NCBI GenBank assembly: GCA_012184525.1
Contig: WOFQ01000002.1
Coordinates: 868,001 to 932,000, forward strand
Length of the DNA stretch: 64,000 nucleotides
Origin: Xenoacremonium recifei
Taxonomy: Eukaryota; Ascomycota; Sordariomycetes; Hypocreales; Nectriaceae
Direction of reading: 5' to 3'
Shown one piece after another: positions 46,209 through 57,275 of the stretch (position 1 is its first letter; each line of letters begins with the position of its first letter). Under the pieces are notes generated by a model, which made no database searches, was not told the origin of the DNA, and saw nothing but the letters and a program-made list of their open reading frames with translations. Both the position numbers and the translations under genes were made by a program.

Positions 46209-48288
46209 TCAATGTTTGCTTCCAGCAACCGAGACTCCTGCAATCAGATCCCAAAAACGAACGACCCCTGCATCTGCCTCATTCGAAAACCCATGAGCCG
46301 CACCAGAGAGGTACAGACCATACGCAGCAGACGATATGGGAACAAATGCCTTCAGACGCTTCGCTTCATCAATGACGATGCCCATATCTTTGACGAAAAT
46401 AGAGAGAGCAGAATATGGAGTCCAATCGGCATCAAGCATTTGAGGACCTCTGTTCTCAAGCATCCAACTCCAGCCCGCTGAATGCTTTAGTATTTCGAAT
46501 ACAACTTTAGGGTCAAGACCAATCCGAGCAGTAAAGGCCATTGCTTCAGCAGCAGCAGCAATATGTACTCCAGCGAGAAGTTGATTAATCATCTTCACTG
46601 AAGATGCAGCCCCGACGCCACCTTTGACGTGATAAATATTGGCTTGTGTTCCAGCCATGCTGAGGAGGACTTCGTTGGCCTTGGCTACAGCCACGTCTCT
46701 TCCGGAGCAGAATATCTGAGTTGTCAAGTGTCAGTGTCAGTTCGATATGAGTAAGAAGTCCAGAACATCTAGTCAGAGTAACAGACCTTGAGAGTTCCAT
46801 CTTCAGCACGGCGGACTCCTCCACTAACTGGAGCATCCACGATATCAATGCCCTTTTTCAGTGAGTCCAACTTCTCTCCCAAGCTCCTAGAATAGGCAGG
46901 TGGAACCGTGGAGCTAAGTATAAGTATTGAGCCTTCTGATAAAGATGCTGCAGCACTTCCTGAACCGAACAGAATATCCTCGATTTGCGCGGCATTCTGA
47001 ACCATCATAACAACCACCTCACAATCCTTTACTGCGTCAGCCACTGAGCTAGCCCTCACAGCATCGCCTTCATGCGAGAGAAATTTGTCCATGGACACGG
47101 GTCTCAAGTCATATCCCTTCACTGTGTAGCCCGCCCGGAGAAGAGACGCAGCCATACCTTGGCCCATCGACCCAAGCCCAAGAATAGCTACTTCGGAAAT
47201 TCTTCTTGCTAGAGTAGTACCAGTAGACTCAGAATCAGAGGTCTGTGTATAGGCATTCTCTTTAACACCATTTAGCATCCCGCGGAGATAAACACGAACA
47301 ATTCCGGCGTCGTCTTCCTCACCATATCCCTGACTTGAGCCCAGGATATATAATTGTTCCACAGTTGAGGACAGAGGCAATGGAAAATGTGATGCTCGAG
47401 CACTTGACATAATAATATCCTATTATTACGATTAGTTAATACATATTTTACAGCAAGGCATTGAAATATTACCATGTCCTTGACGAGTATGTCAAGTGCT
47501 GACCGAGGCGTCCAGTCGCCCTCCAGCATATGTGGGACGCGATTCTGGAAGGCCCACGAAGATCCTGCAGAATCGCAAATGGCATGATAAATCCCTCTTG
47601 TGTCGAGTCCAGCCTTCACGGCGAGTGCCATTGCTTCTGCCGCTGTGGCGACGTGGATGCCAACAAGGAGCTGGTTCACCATGTTGACTTTGCTGGCAGC
47701 GCCAACACCCCCAGGGACTCGATAGAATTTCTCTGACATGGCTTCTAGAACTGGTTGAGACCGGTCAAGAGCTTCTTCACTTCCGGATGCAAAGATGGTA
47801 AGTGTTCCATCAGCGGCGCGAACCTTGTCTCCAGATACGGGGCAATCCATAATGAAAATATCAGATCTTTCAAGCTCTTCTAAACGATGTGACACAGTAG
47901 TAAAGAATTCCGGGTTTATTGTTGAGCAAATGAGAACGACCGCATGTTTTGGGAGCACTGCTCTTATTAGAATCCTTCTTCAGCTTGCAAGTGGCCGTCA
48001 TAGGTGGTTACCTTGTACAGCGCCAGTCACCTTGTCAAACAGAATATTCTCGACTTGTTGCGCATCATCCGCCATGCAAATAAGGAAGTCACTATTGGTC
48101 GCAACCTCTTTCGGATCTTGGCCGGCATGGCCACCCTTCGTAACGAAACGCTGCAGACGGGGTTTGTAACGGTTATAAGCCACTACACGATATTGGGGTT
48201 TCTGACTGATATTCAAGGCCACGCCATATTCCATATCCCCTAAGGCAATGAAACCGATCTGCGTTATCTGATTATCGCCAGGTTCCAT
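46209..48288 (-). CDS. Tandem-domain beta-hydroxyacid dehydrogenase (3-hydroxyisobutyrate/threonate dehydrogenase-like)
   Basis: Protein of 634 residues made of two beta-hydroxyacid dehydrogenase modules. Exons (minus strand): 48012-48288, 47473-47960, 46787-47419 and 46209-46715. Module 2 is canonical: VAILGLGSMGQGMA (NAD(P) loop), VDAPVSGGVRRAEDGTL and GGVGAASSVKMINQLLAG with catalytic-type Lys507. Module 1 is altered: IGFIALGDMEYG has Ala15 and Glu20 where the loop glycines should be, and the helix GGVGAASKVNMVNQLL has Asn185 at the lysine position. MDCPVSGDKVRAADGTL is kept. Fungal relatives carry this duplication fused to a kinase and an aldolase; here both are absent. Module 1 is probably structural, with module 2 oxidising a small hydroxyacid. 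Confidence 0.85.
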
Positions 48289-48908
48289 GTTGACTTGGTG
48301 ATATGTTACGAGGAGGGAGGTGGAGTGGGGTGAGGGACAAAACGGTATCGATCTCCAGAGACGTCAAATCAAAGATTCTCTTTGTATCCGACCTATCCGT
48401 GATGCAAACACTGAGTTCTTGGATATGTTGGACGTCAAGGCTTCTGCCAGGTTCCCGGGCCGAAGGTGGAGGGTCATGTGGAGGAGGGTGATGTATGAGA
48501 GGGAAGTGTGGAGGACAGCGTGGGTTCCGGCTTCGGGCCGTCGCCGACAACTCTTAGGTGTTGGTTTTTCTCGTACGAGCTTGAGATTCCGCCTAGGGAA
48601 ACAATCTAAGAGTTGGGCAAACTAATCACAGGAAGACACGAAAAGCTACAGGGGCATAGAGATTAGCAGTCGTGTCATTGCTCCAAACTCTCTTGGAACC
48701 CTTCATAATCGGCATCTCGATTGCTCCATCGAAGATCCAAACAGAAGAAGGTCCAACAAGGCTTAAGTTGAAAACGCGAAATTATTCTTGGCTCAGAAAA
48801 GTCCTGATATCTTGATTGGTGATATTTATGTTATCTGGCTCTCATTCCGAAGCCTAGAACTAAACTACTGTCTTGCTTCTATGCTCTTGTGACAGATTAT
48901 CCACCTTC
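48289..48908. other. Gene-free region between dehydrogenase and dioxygenase
   Basis: About 620 bp: promoter of the tandem dehydrogenase, with a G-rich tract at 48311-48336 immediately before its ATG, and 3' flank of the dioxygenase gene. Two other open frames on the plus strand are unsupported. Confidence 0.55.
48311..48336 (+). repeat. G-rich tract (accessory block, copy 3)
   Basis: AGGAGGGAGGTGGAGTGGGG and following bases, 23 bp upstream of the dehydrogenase ATG (gene on the minus strand). Confidence 0.75.
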
Positions 48909-50329
48909 TTACGCGGCAGCTGTTTCTGCCGCTATTGAAGCAAGCAACTTCTCCGTCGGTGCAAACCTATCGCCCTCCCGGAACGGGTCCACATGGACAT
49001 TCTTATCCTTAGGTTTATCAAAGTCCAAATCTGGCTTCAGATAGCCATGTTTCTTTGCCTCTAAGAATTCTACAGTGTTGTACGTAGCGTTTGGATCGAG
49101 AGGTTTGTCCTTGCCTAGCCTTTTGAGTACTGGGGAATCTTGGAATGGATAAAGAACGTAATCGTCGTTTGGACGGGAGAAATAGTAGATTCCGACTCGC
49201 AGGCAGTTCACCTGATCTTTGGGAGGCGTCACAACACGGTGGATGGTTGCAGGGAACAGACCACCAGTGAGCAGCTCCAGAGCCTGTCCGACGTTGACAA
49301 TCAGGGTATACGGCTTATACTATTTAATGTTAGTCAACACGCGAGAGTCCACTTCAGTTCGTTTCACATACCTCAACCCATTTGAACACTCCTGACTTGT
49401 GAAGAATCTGTAGAGCGCAGACTGGCTGGGAGAAGAGGATAGAGAAAGTACCCCAATCAGCGTGGGCGGGCATGAAGAGGCCGCGAGCCTTAGCGGTAGC
49501 TTCTGGTGACAACGGTGCATAACTCATCTGGAGTACCTGTTAATACAAGGACTCAGGCTTCAGATTTGGGACTCATGACTATGACGTACGTATCGATAGT
49601 ACTCAGAACTTGATTTCCCCGGAGCATGTGTAGCCATGAGCTTCTCAACGGGCATTTCCAGGCTCATGGCCAATAGTTCGAATAGTTTCCTCTGGATGTC
49701 ATCTCGCACCTGGAGCATAACCTTCCGCACTTCACTCATGTATGGCTCCAAGTGCGGTGGATGTTTGCGGTCCGCCTTACGGTCGTTGTACAGCATGTTG
49801 TAGAAGTCGATCTAATACCTACATTAGTATTACACGTTCAGCTCCTGTTTGTTCATTTTGGCTACCTCTTTATGGAAACCAAGACCACCAGCCATCTTGA
49901 AGCCTACGTAAATACCCTGCTTGTCCTCTTCCGGAGTAACTGGATATTGTGAGAGACAACTCCTTTGATCAATGCAAGTTTGCATCACCTTCGAAAGGGA
50001 CTTTGTCCTTTGGAGACATTGTCATGGTGGCGTTGCACAGATCCATTTGTTGGTCCCAGATCTCTTTCGAGATTCCATGGCCAGAGATCGTGACAAAGCC
50101 CTCTTCCGTAAAAGCTTTGTAGAATTGTTGAGCAAGCTCTTTCCGCGATTCCGGATCGTCGAACTTGGACAAATCAAGATTGGCAAGTTGGATATAGTCC
50201 ACTTCAGATAGAGTCAATTATTGGTCTCGACATCACCAGCTGGAACTACTCTTCAGCTCAAGACTCACAATCCTCCTTAGTTGAGGGAGCAGGGATCCAC
50301 TTGGGAATAGGGGGAAGACTGTCAGCCAT
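48909..50329 (-). CDS. 2-oxoglutarate/Fe(II)-dependent oxygenase (isopenicillin N synthase-like fold)
   Basis: Non-haem iron oxygenase of 379 residues. Exons (minus strand): 50269-50329, 49989-50201, 49866-49939, 49590-49811, 49372-49536 and 48909-49313. The N-terminal half has KAFTEEGFVTISGHGIS, the family substrate-entry motif. Iron ligands are His215 and Asp217 in LFMPAHADWGTFSIL and His270 in GGLFPATIHRVVTPP. The co-substrate arginine would be Arg284, in RVG rather than the common RxS. This group includes hydroxylases, desaturases and ring-forming enzymes of secondary metabolism as well as catabolic dioxygenases. It shares a 597-bp divergent promoter with an MFS carrier, suggesting that the two act on the same compound. 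Confidence 0.9.
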
Positions 50330-50536
50330 GATGGAATTCGGGATAGTCGGAGCACGTATCGCAAAATGGGTCAACGGAGACGAACTGATAAAGTCCTTGT
50401 TTTGCGTTGTCAATGCGTAGCGAGCTTGGACCTCGAGACTACGCCGGTTATAACTCAAGTGAAAGATACAACATACAACATATGTGCGTATGTAGGAGTG
50501 GTAGATTATCTCAGCGTAGCTAGGTATCTCAAGTAT

Positions 50537-50554
50537 GTGGAGGTGGAGGTGGAG
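50537..50554 (+). repeat. (GTGGAG)3 tract (accessory block, copy 4)
   Basis: Three perfect GTGGAG units; the last overlaps the left arm of the hairpin. Confidence 0.85.
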
Positions 50555-50626
50555 GCGAGCCAAATGGAGCTCCATTTCCATCAACCTAGACTTCAACGGA
50601 TAGCTTCCATTTGGCTGGACCTCCAC
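50549..50626. promoter_or_regulatory. Nested inverted repeat with AAATGGAGCTCCATTT palindrome
   Basis: Left arm 50549-50568 reads GTGGAGG, CG, AGCCAAATGGA; right arm 50606-50626 is its complement with a three-base internal difference (18 paired bases, 37-bp spacer). The left arm also pairs with adjacent sequence as the perfect 16-bp palindrome AAATGGAGCTCCATTT (50562-50577), so AGCCAAATGGA or its inverse occurs in three overlapping contexts. It could bind a dimeric regulator or form alternative hairpins. Confidence 0.6.
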
Positions 50627-50926
50627 AACTCCGCAATATCTTATCTCCATATACGTCTATCTGGAGAGTGAGGGGTCTAGCGTGCTGGCTCACACCTGTG
50701 CTCGGTCCAACGAGTCATGATAAGGAGCACGAGACAGGAGTTCCTATGTGCACCTCCCGAACAATGGCTGAGGATCGACAGTTATAAGAGGACGGAGAGA
50801 AAACTCTTTCAAGTTGATTGTGGGAGCTCCTCCAACATAGTCAGATTGGAAACGTAATCCACCTGACTCATCGTTTCACTTGTGATCTATCAGCCTCTTC
50901 GGTCCTCCTGACAACTCACCACTGCC

Positions 50927-52533
50927 ATGGCCGAGGCCAAGACTGCCACTGAGTTACCAGAGATTACACGTGCTCCCGATACAGGAGGAGGGTCAATTTA
51001 CGAGAAGAACATCTCGCTGCGCAATGTCGACCCTGCACTAGCCGTCACTCAGGGTGAGGCTATCCAGTTCACCCCTGATGAAGAGAAGAAGGTTCTTAGC
51101 AAGATTGACTGGCATATCCTGCCTTTGATGTGCTGGATCTATGCCATCCAATTCGCCGACAAGATCAGCCTCAACTATGCTTCACTTATGGGCATTAGAA
51201 CCGATATCGGTCTCAATCCCAACTCGCAGCAGTATAGTTGGGCTTCGAGTATCTTCTATGCCGGTTACATCATGTCCGAGTAAGTTTGCCCAGAAATCAT
51301 ATCAAAGCTCATCATCGACTGTTCTAACATGCACATAGGTTTCCAACCACATATCTCCTCAGAAGGCTGCCCATCGCCAAATACACCTCCATAAATATCG
51401 TCTTATGGGGTGCAGTCCTGACGCTTCATGCAGCAGTCTCCAACTATGGAGGTCTCCTTGCTGTCCGTTTCCTGCTCGGTGTCTTCGAGGCAGCAGTCAC
51501 ACCAGCCTTCGTCATTACCACATCCATGTGGTATAGACAGACGGAACAAGGTCGCCGAACTGGCTACTGGCTCAGCTGCAACGGCATCACTCTCATTGTC
51601 ATGGCTGCTGTTGGTTACGGCCTTTCTGCCGTCACACACGCAGCTATTGAGCCTTGGAGAATCCTGTTCCTCATCTTGGGCCTCTTGACAGTAGCCACTG
51701 GCATTCTCTATTTCTTCTACATGCCTGACAATGTTATCAATGCTTGGTTCCTTGAGCCTCGGGAGAAGACAATTGCCGCAGAACGTCTTCGAGACAACTT
51801 TCAAGGTATGGGAGACCGGACCTGGAAGTGGTACCAGTTCTTCGAGGCATTCAAAGATCCAAGGACTTATCTTTACGTTCTATTTTCACTGCTCATGAAC
51901 ATCCCCAACGGCGGTATCACAACCTTTGGCGCTCTTACCATCAACTCTTTTGGTTTCAATGCACGACTCTCTCTTCTCCTAGGCGCCCCCTCAGGTGTTT
52001 TCGATACGGGTGGCAAACTCTTTTTCACATGGGTCTCAGATAGATTCCGAGACCGCAGCTTACCAGCTTTCGTTGCAATTCTCATCCCAATGATCGGCGG
52101 AGTTCTCATGATCGACCTCCCTCACAGGGCCAAGGCCGGTCTGTTGATGGGCTACTACATGATCAGTGTCTCCGGCTCTGCCTGGGGTCTCGTTATGGTC
52201 ATGATTTCGAACAACACTCTCGGATACACCAAGAAAGCCACTGTCAACGGTCTTCAGATCTTGGCCTATGGCGCGGGCAATTGGATTGGTCCTCAGACCT
52301 TTCGAAGCAACGAAGCACCTGAGTATTATGACGGCAAGCTCATGGTTGCCATCATGTACGGCGCTTCTGCAGGAATCCTCCTACTAATCAGACTTGTGAA
52401 CTGGGTTGAGAACAAGAAGCGGGACCGCTTGCAAGCTGAGAGTGGCACGACCGAGATTGACGAAGAGGCTGAGAGAGCCAAGTTCTTGGATTTGACAGAT
52501 TTTGAGCAGCCCCATTTCCGTTATATTCTCTGA
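50927..52533 (+). CDS. MFS transporter, anion:cation symporter (DAL5/TNA1-like) family
   Basis: Twelve-helix carrier of 515 residues for organic anions or small vitamins, as in yeast allantoate (Dal5) and nicotinate (Tna1) permeases. Exons 50927-51279 and 51339-52533. Markers are KIDWHILPLMCWIYAIQFAD in helix 1, DKISLNYASLMGIRTDIGL, the VRFLLGVFEAAVTPAF helix, RQTEQGRRTGYW after helix 4 and a long loop DNFQGMGDRTWKWYQFFEAF between halves. The end is a charged cytosolic tail. It is divergent from the dioxygenase, so uptake of the dioxygenase substrate (a catabolic reading) is more natural than export, since this family mostly imports. Confidence 0.92.
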
Positions 52534-53338
52534 GCAATTCTTATCTGGAGCCCAGTAAATTACGTATATCAGATAGGACAACAAGTTATGGAGGTGATAG
52601 GATCGCGTGTTTATATTCTCAAAGCTGATTGATCCGTTCAAGAACCACGTCAGCCGATCGATCAGGTGATCCTTTAAGCATATTTCGATCCGAATTGATT
52701 CATGATTCATCATCGGGATCTTCCTTTCTCCTTTCTTACAAGATATACTTCTGCGTCTAGTCAATATGTCATGTGATCGGCCGCATGTGCGGCCAAGGAA
52801 TCTGTTGCTTCCTACTAGGCATCTATCCCATCACCAATAAAAAACGATCTAATGTAATGTGTGAGAGAACGTATCAAGATATAGAGAATTCGTCTTTATA
52901 AATAGCCAGGCCATGCTTGCTTAATATCAACTTTTCTAAGGAATATCCCAGCTAAAGCCCCATGTCCAGGGCCAAGCTATGGTGAAATGTGTCTCGGTAG
53001 CGATTTGTCTCATTAACTTCCTTCGGAGGCCATAACCATCCGAGGCATAGACCGGATGTATCTGCACCAGTCTCTGCCACCCAGCAAAAATGCCCAATGC
53101 AAATTGATTGTCTTCCCGCTCCAATGCTGCTTGCCCCCGGTAGGGTTCGGTCGGGCGTGCCGTGCAAACAAACTCCTCAACGCCGGTGCCCGCAAGAACA
53201 GCAAACTTCAAGCACGAGATCAGAGGCGCCGCCGTAATATCTCCAGAGCCTCCAACATGCGCCTGTATAGGTAAGAAAAATCCTGGAATCGGCTCCGTCG
53301 CTTCTATATCCCGAGTGTCAAAAAAGAAGGATCTCCTG
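52534..53338. other. Gene-free region between convergent genes
   Basis: About 800 bp. The first half is AT-rich with several GATC-containing palindromes (52,620-52,690). A 152-codon minus-strand frame (52936-53394) runs out of the DMA1 3' end but looks fortuitous. Confidence 0.5.
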
Positions 53339-55239
53339 TCATCTGGAAGAATCGTCGCTCGACAGCTGGTTGATGTCCATGTCTGCCGCAGCATCTAGAC
53401 TTCGCATTTCTGAGGTTGGGCCGTCGGGTCGTCGCCCTGCGCTGCCGTCGAACACCCATGGTCCCGCATCATTCCTAGGGGTAATGGGACCTTCCGTGCC
53501 GTTCAAGCCTGGGGGCGATGGCGTTCGGCTGTCTCGCAAGGGCGCACGACCTGCGCCTGAAGCCGCATTCCTGATCGGCAGGGGCCCGGAAACGGCGTGC
53601 GACAGGGTCCCTTTATGCGGGCTCTCCGGCGTGATATTGACGGTCACGTCCGCAGCGTCGATATCGAGACTATCGACGTGATCAAGGCTCGTCGTGTCGG
53701 GCGACTGGACTGCCGGGGCACCCGAAGCTCCCTCTCCTTCCGAGTTCTCTTCCTCTGCCTCCGCAGCCTTGCCCTGTTCTCGGAGTTGCTCCCACTCTTC
53801 CGCCAGCTCATCGACGTCGGCCTCGAGATCGGCCCCTGCGCGGCAGTTGGGGCAAATGAAGATCGGATATTGAGGGGACGTGAGTAATGACCGCACGCAC
53901 TTGAAGTGCCACGTATGCGAGCAGGGCGCGACGAAGAGCGATTGGCAGGGCTGCAAGCACATTAGTCTGATGGGCGCGCAAGGCTCGGGAGCCGACATAT
54001 CAACGTACCGCAATGGCGCCCAAACATATTGAGCAGTCCTGCGAGGTGGACCCTGAGGTACCACTGGAGGCCATCGTCTGAAGCCGCTTATGCGCAGCCA
54101 TGCTACGGAAGCCTTGTTAGCATCCCATCTCTCGTGTTACCGTCAGAAACTCACTTGAAGGTGTTGAGCTTGTTCTGCCAGCCCCGGTTGAGCTCCAGGC
54201 GCATCTTGACGCAGCGGAAGATCATCTCCTCGCCGCCCTTGAAGTCGATGCCCAGCTGGACGATATCGCCATCGTTCACGGGGAAGGCCTTGCTCTCCTG
54301 CGACGGCGGGCTCAGGCGGATGTGGTTCAGAAAGGTGCCGGACGAGCTCTTGACGTCCTTGATGTACCACTTGCCATCCTCGTACCAGAACTCGCAATGA
54401 CGTCGGCTCACCACCTTGCTCTTGAAGCCGACTGGTGCCGCCGAAGGCTGGTTGCCGGGCATGTTGGACATGGAGTGACTGTCTCGTTCGGAGTATCGCC
54501 CCACGCGGATCTTCTCCGACCCCGTGGGCAGGGTCCTGGAGATGGGCGGGAAGGTCAAGGACGGGCGTGTCGAGCGAGGGTCGTAGTAGGCAGAGAACCG
54601 GATCGAAGGCAGGGCATCGTGGCTTGCGTTGCCGTTGGTGGCTGCGGCGCTGTTACCGGCGGCGGATGTCGACGCATCACCGGTCATCGTCGAGGTTTGG
54701 GTTCTGGCCATGGTGGCTGCGGATTGTGTCTGTTCGAGGGACGTTTCGTTTACGGGGTTCGAGGTTGGCGATGTGGCCGTCTCGTCTAGGCCCGCTTCGA
54801 CCGCCGGATCTTGACCTTCTGCGCCAGACTGCGACGCTGAGGCAGCTGCGGCAGAGTTGTGATTCCTCGCGGCTGCAGAAGAATCGGGCGTGGAGCTGAT
54901 GAGGGTCAACCCGTTCGACGGGGGCGGTCCACTGGAGGTGGGCGAGTAGCTCAGCGATCGCGTGAGGCCGGAGCCAGAGCCAGAGCCGCTGTTGCTGGTG
55001 CTGGACTGCTGCTGATGCTGGCGACTGGGGGATGTGCTGCCACTGCCGCCGTTGCTACTCGTGTTGCCGCTGCCGGTGCCCGCTGCGGGACTGCTGCCGT
55101 GATGGCCCTCTCGCGAGAGCAGGTGGTTCTGGGTGTAGTTGCGCAGGTAGCTAAGGCCGCGCAGACGACTCGGACGGGAGGGCGCTGATGATGACGGAGG
55201 AGGCCCTGGCGGCGGCGAGGAGACCGGCTGTGTGAACAT
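53339..55239 (-). CDS. DMA1: FHA-RING E3 ubiquitin ligase, Dma1 type
   Basis: Checkpoint ubiquitin ligase that binds phosphothreonine proteins at spindle poles and the division site. Exons (minus strand): 54155-55239, 54009-54102 and 53339-53950, giving 596 residues. The first about 230 residues are Ser/Gly-rich and disordered. The FHA domain (about residues 245-345) shows KIRVGRYSER, SKVVSRRHCEFWYEDGKWYI and KDVKSSSGTFLNHIRLS. The RING starts at Cys385 (CSICLGAI, PCSHTWHFKCVRSLL, CPNCRAGAD) and is split by the second intron after ICLGAIA. The C-terminal tail is acidic and then Ser/Pro-rich with SP/TP sites. FHA before RING is diagnostic of Dma1/Chfr-like ligases. Confidence 0.94.
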
Positions 55240-57116
55240 CGGGCCTAATGTCTGAGAGGAGAGGAGGCGGAGGAGGAGGAGGGAGGATGGGCGGCGGGTT
55301 CCAGGCGGCGCAAACAGCCACTGCCGGTGCTGCTGCTATTGTGACAATAAGAACAATGGGAAAGGGAGAGAAGCAAAAAAAAGAGCCCTCCAAAGTGATT
55401 CACTGCCTGTGCCGGTTTCGTGCTTCTTCCCCCCGGGAAAGACCAGTCTTTTTGTTCCGTCTGCAGAGGCGAGGAGTGTCAATGGGGGTGCGACAGCAAA
55501 AGCAGCCCCCGGTCGAGCTCTCGAGGCACGGGACGGATGATCGCTGCTGCAAATCGCAGTCAGGTTCGTCGGCAGCGGATGGTTGCAGGCAGGATCGGAG
55601 AATGTCTCTGCCAGACAGCGGCGGCGTAGATCAATGGGCAGAATACCAAACACTCGTCCGCAGACAGCTGGGAATTGAATGATGGCGCCAACAGCAGCAA
55701 GAACTTGGAGAACCAAAACAAAACAATTGATGGGCTGGGCAGGACAGGGAAATGGAGGTCCAGGCCGGTTATTAGAGGATGGGATGGGGGATAGTTTTGC
55801 GGGCGGTTCAGGCTGGACTACGGGAGGGGGCCCTAGCACATATCGAGCCAGGCGAGCAGCCCGGCCAGGGCAGGCACAGGCTGGACGATGGACCGGGCAG
55901 CACCTGCCTCCCAAAAGCAAGGTCTCGATCAGGTAGTGGCATGGGACGATTGCCTCCACGGCGGCGGCGAGCGGCGACTTGACTCTCACTAGCAAGGGTT
56001 GGTGATGGCATGGCGGCCAGGCCAGGCCAGGCCGGGCCACTATAGTAGACTCTACGCGACTCTACTCTACAACAATGTACGTACCTCTCTCCTATCCTGT
56101 CCTGTCCTCCAAACCTGGTGATGCTTCCACCTGGCACAGGCGGGATGCCCCCATGTGCTGCTGGTTCGCTCTCCATCTAACCCACCCACCTGCACCAGAA
56201 GATCAGCTCTGGGCGATCTGCCTGACACTCCAGCTCTCGTTCGCAGCAGAACCGATCCCGTGAGCAGCCACATGCGCTGAACCCAACCCTATCTGGATCG
56301 GGATGGCCGCCGCCTGGCCTGGCCGCCTGGAGGTGAGACCCCTGGTGGAGTTCCAGCGAGGGGCGAAAAGCTTCCACCATCCTAATTCTACCACCACAAC
56401 GACGAGAACGGCGCTGAAGAAAAGAGGCTGAAGCTTGTCCATCGCTCGCAGAGTCAAAATCTCCCGGGCCTGCACGACATGGATCCGTAACAGAGGGCTT
56501 CACAGGATGGATTCTGACCTGCTACAGAGAGCAGTGTCATGGAACATCACCAAAAGCGTTCGGGCTCCGGACCAGCACTCAAAGGCCCCAGCTGACTCCC
56601 TTCGGCGCCCGTGATGGAACCGCTAACTCGACGGACGGCCTGCCAACGGATGACCCCCGCCTGGGCTTTTGCCTCTTTGTCGTATCCATCCATGTCATGT
56701 CTCTGCCTCTGCAGAATAGGCCCCGTCCGGCATTCACCGGCGGGGAGGGGATCGAATCGAATTGGCGATGCTGGATCTGAACCAGCGAGCCATCCGCGCT
56801 CTTGGTGACAGGATACGCGTGTCAATACGCTCAAGCCTAAAGTTGAGACCTAGATCTCGCCGATGCGCCATAGTTTCAGCCCCAAAACCCTCTGAGATAA
56901 ACAGTTCGAGGCCCAGATGCAACTCTAAATCCTGCCCCCCCAGGCAAACCGTTCTAGAAGGCCTCGGCTACTAAACTCTCACCGCGAGCCGTCTTCACCG
57001 AGTCTCATTCGTTCAGCGAGGCTCCCGGGCTGTCGTCAGAGCCTCGATCCGCCCATTCCAGTGCCCTCCCCGGATGCATCGCCAGCCGCCTCTGTCTCAG
57101 AAGCCTCGCTGCCGCC
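55240..57116. other. Long gene-free region upstream of DMA1
   Basis: About 1.9 kb. GGA-rich purine run at about 55,254-55,288 just before the DMA1 ATG, CCAGG repeats near 56,018-56,040 and CCTGT repeats near 56,092-56,110. Open frames exist because of GC-richness but none resembles a protein family. It is unusually long for this gene-dense window, so a non-coding transcript or extended DMA1 leader is possible. Confidence 0.45.
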
Positions 57117-57275
57117 ATGGCCCAGACCACCACGCCAGATCCGGTTGGGACGGGACCTTCACCCGCTGCTGGACCCTTGGACTCACTCACCTTCTCGATG
57201 TCGTCGGGTCATGGGATTTGTGCATACACAGTCTCACAATCCTTTTTCTCTCATATTGGTGGCCGAGGTTCATGA
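57117..57275 (+). CDS. Candidate small protein or first exon (52 codons), perfect Kozak context
   Basis: GCCGCCATGG at 57111-57120 is an ideal initiation context and opens a 52-codon frame starting MAQTTTPDPVGTGPSPAAGP and ending at TGA 57273-57275. There is no family resemblance. It could be the first exon of an unannotated gene, since a second open frame (57,299-57,523) rich in Pro/Ser follows, but I found no convincing donor/acceptor pair. Treat as a hypothesis. Confidence 0.25.
   Translation: MAQTTTPDPVGTGPSPAAGPLDSLTFSMSSGHGICAYTVSQSFFSHIGGRGS

Larger units (their letters stand above)
50330..50926. promoter_or_regulatory. Divergent promoter of dioxygenase and MFS carrier with hairpin
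   Basis: 597 bp between outward-facing genes. It contains three GTGGAG units at 50537-50554 running into a nested inverted repeat at 50549-50626. This is the most structured promoter in the window. Confidence 0.6.

Noticed and set aside
52936..53394. 152-codon minus-strand frame overlapping the DMA1 3' end
   Set aside because: It starts in another frame inside DMA1 coding sequence, has no family features and lies where a 3' UTR is expected.
56759..56870. tRNA-like T-arm (GCTGG, TTCAGAT, CCAGC) on the minus strand
   Set aside because: The acceptor ends pair poorly, no D-arm or A-box matches, and the span is too long without a credible intron.
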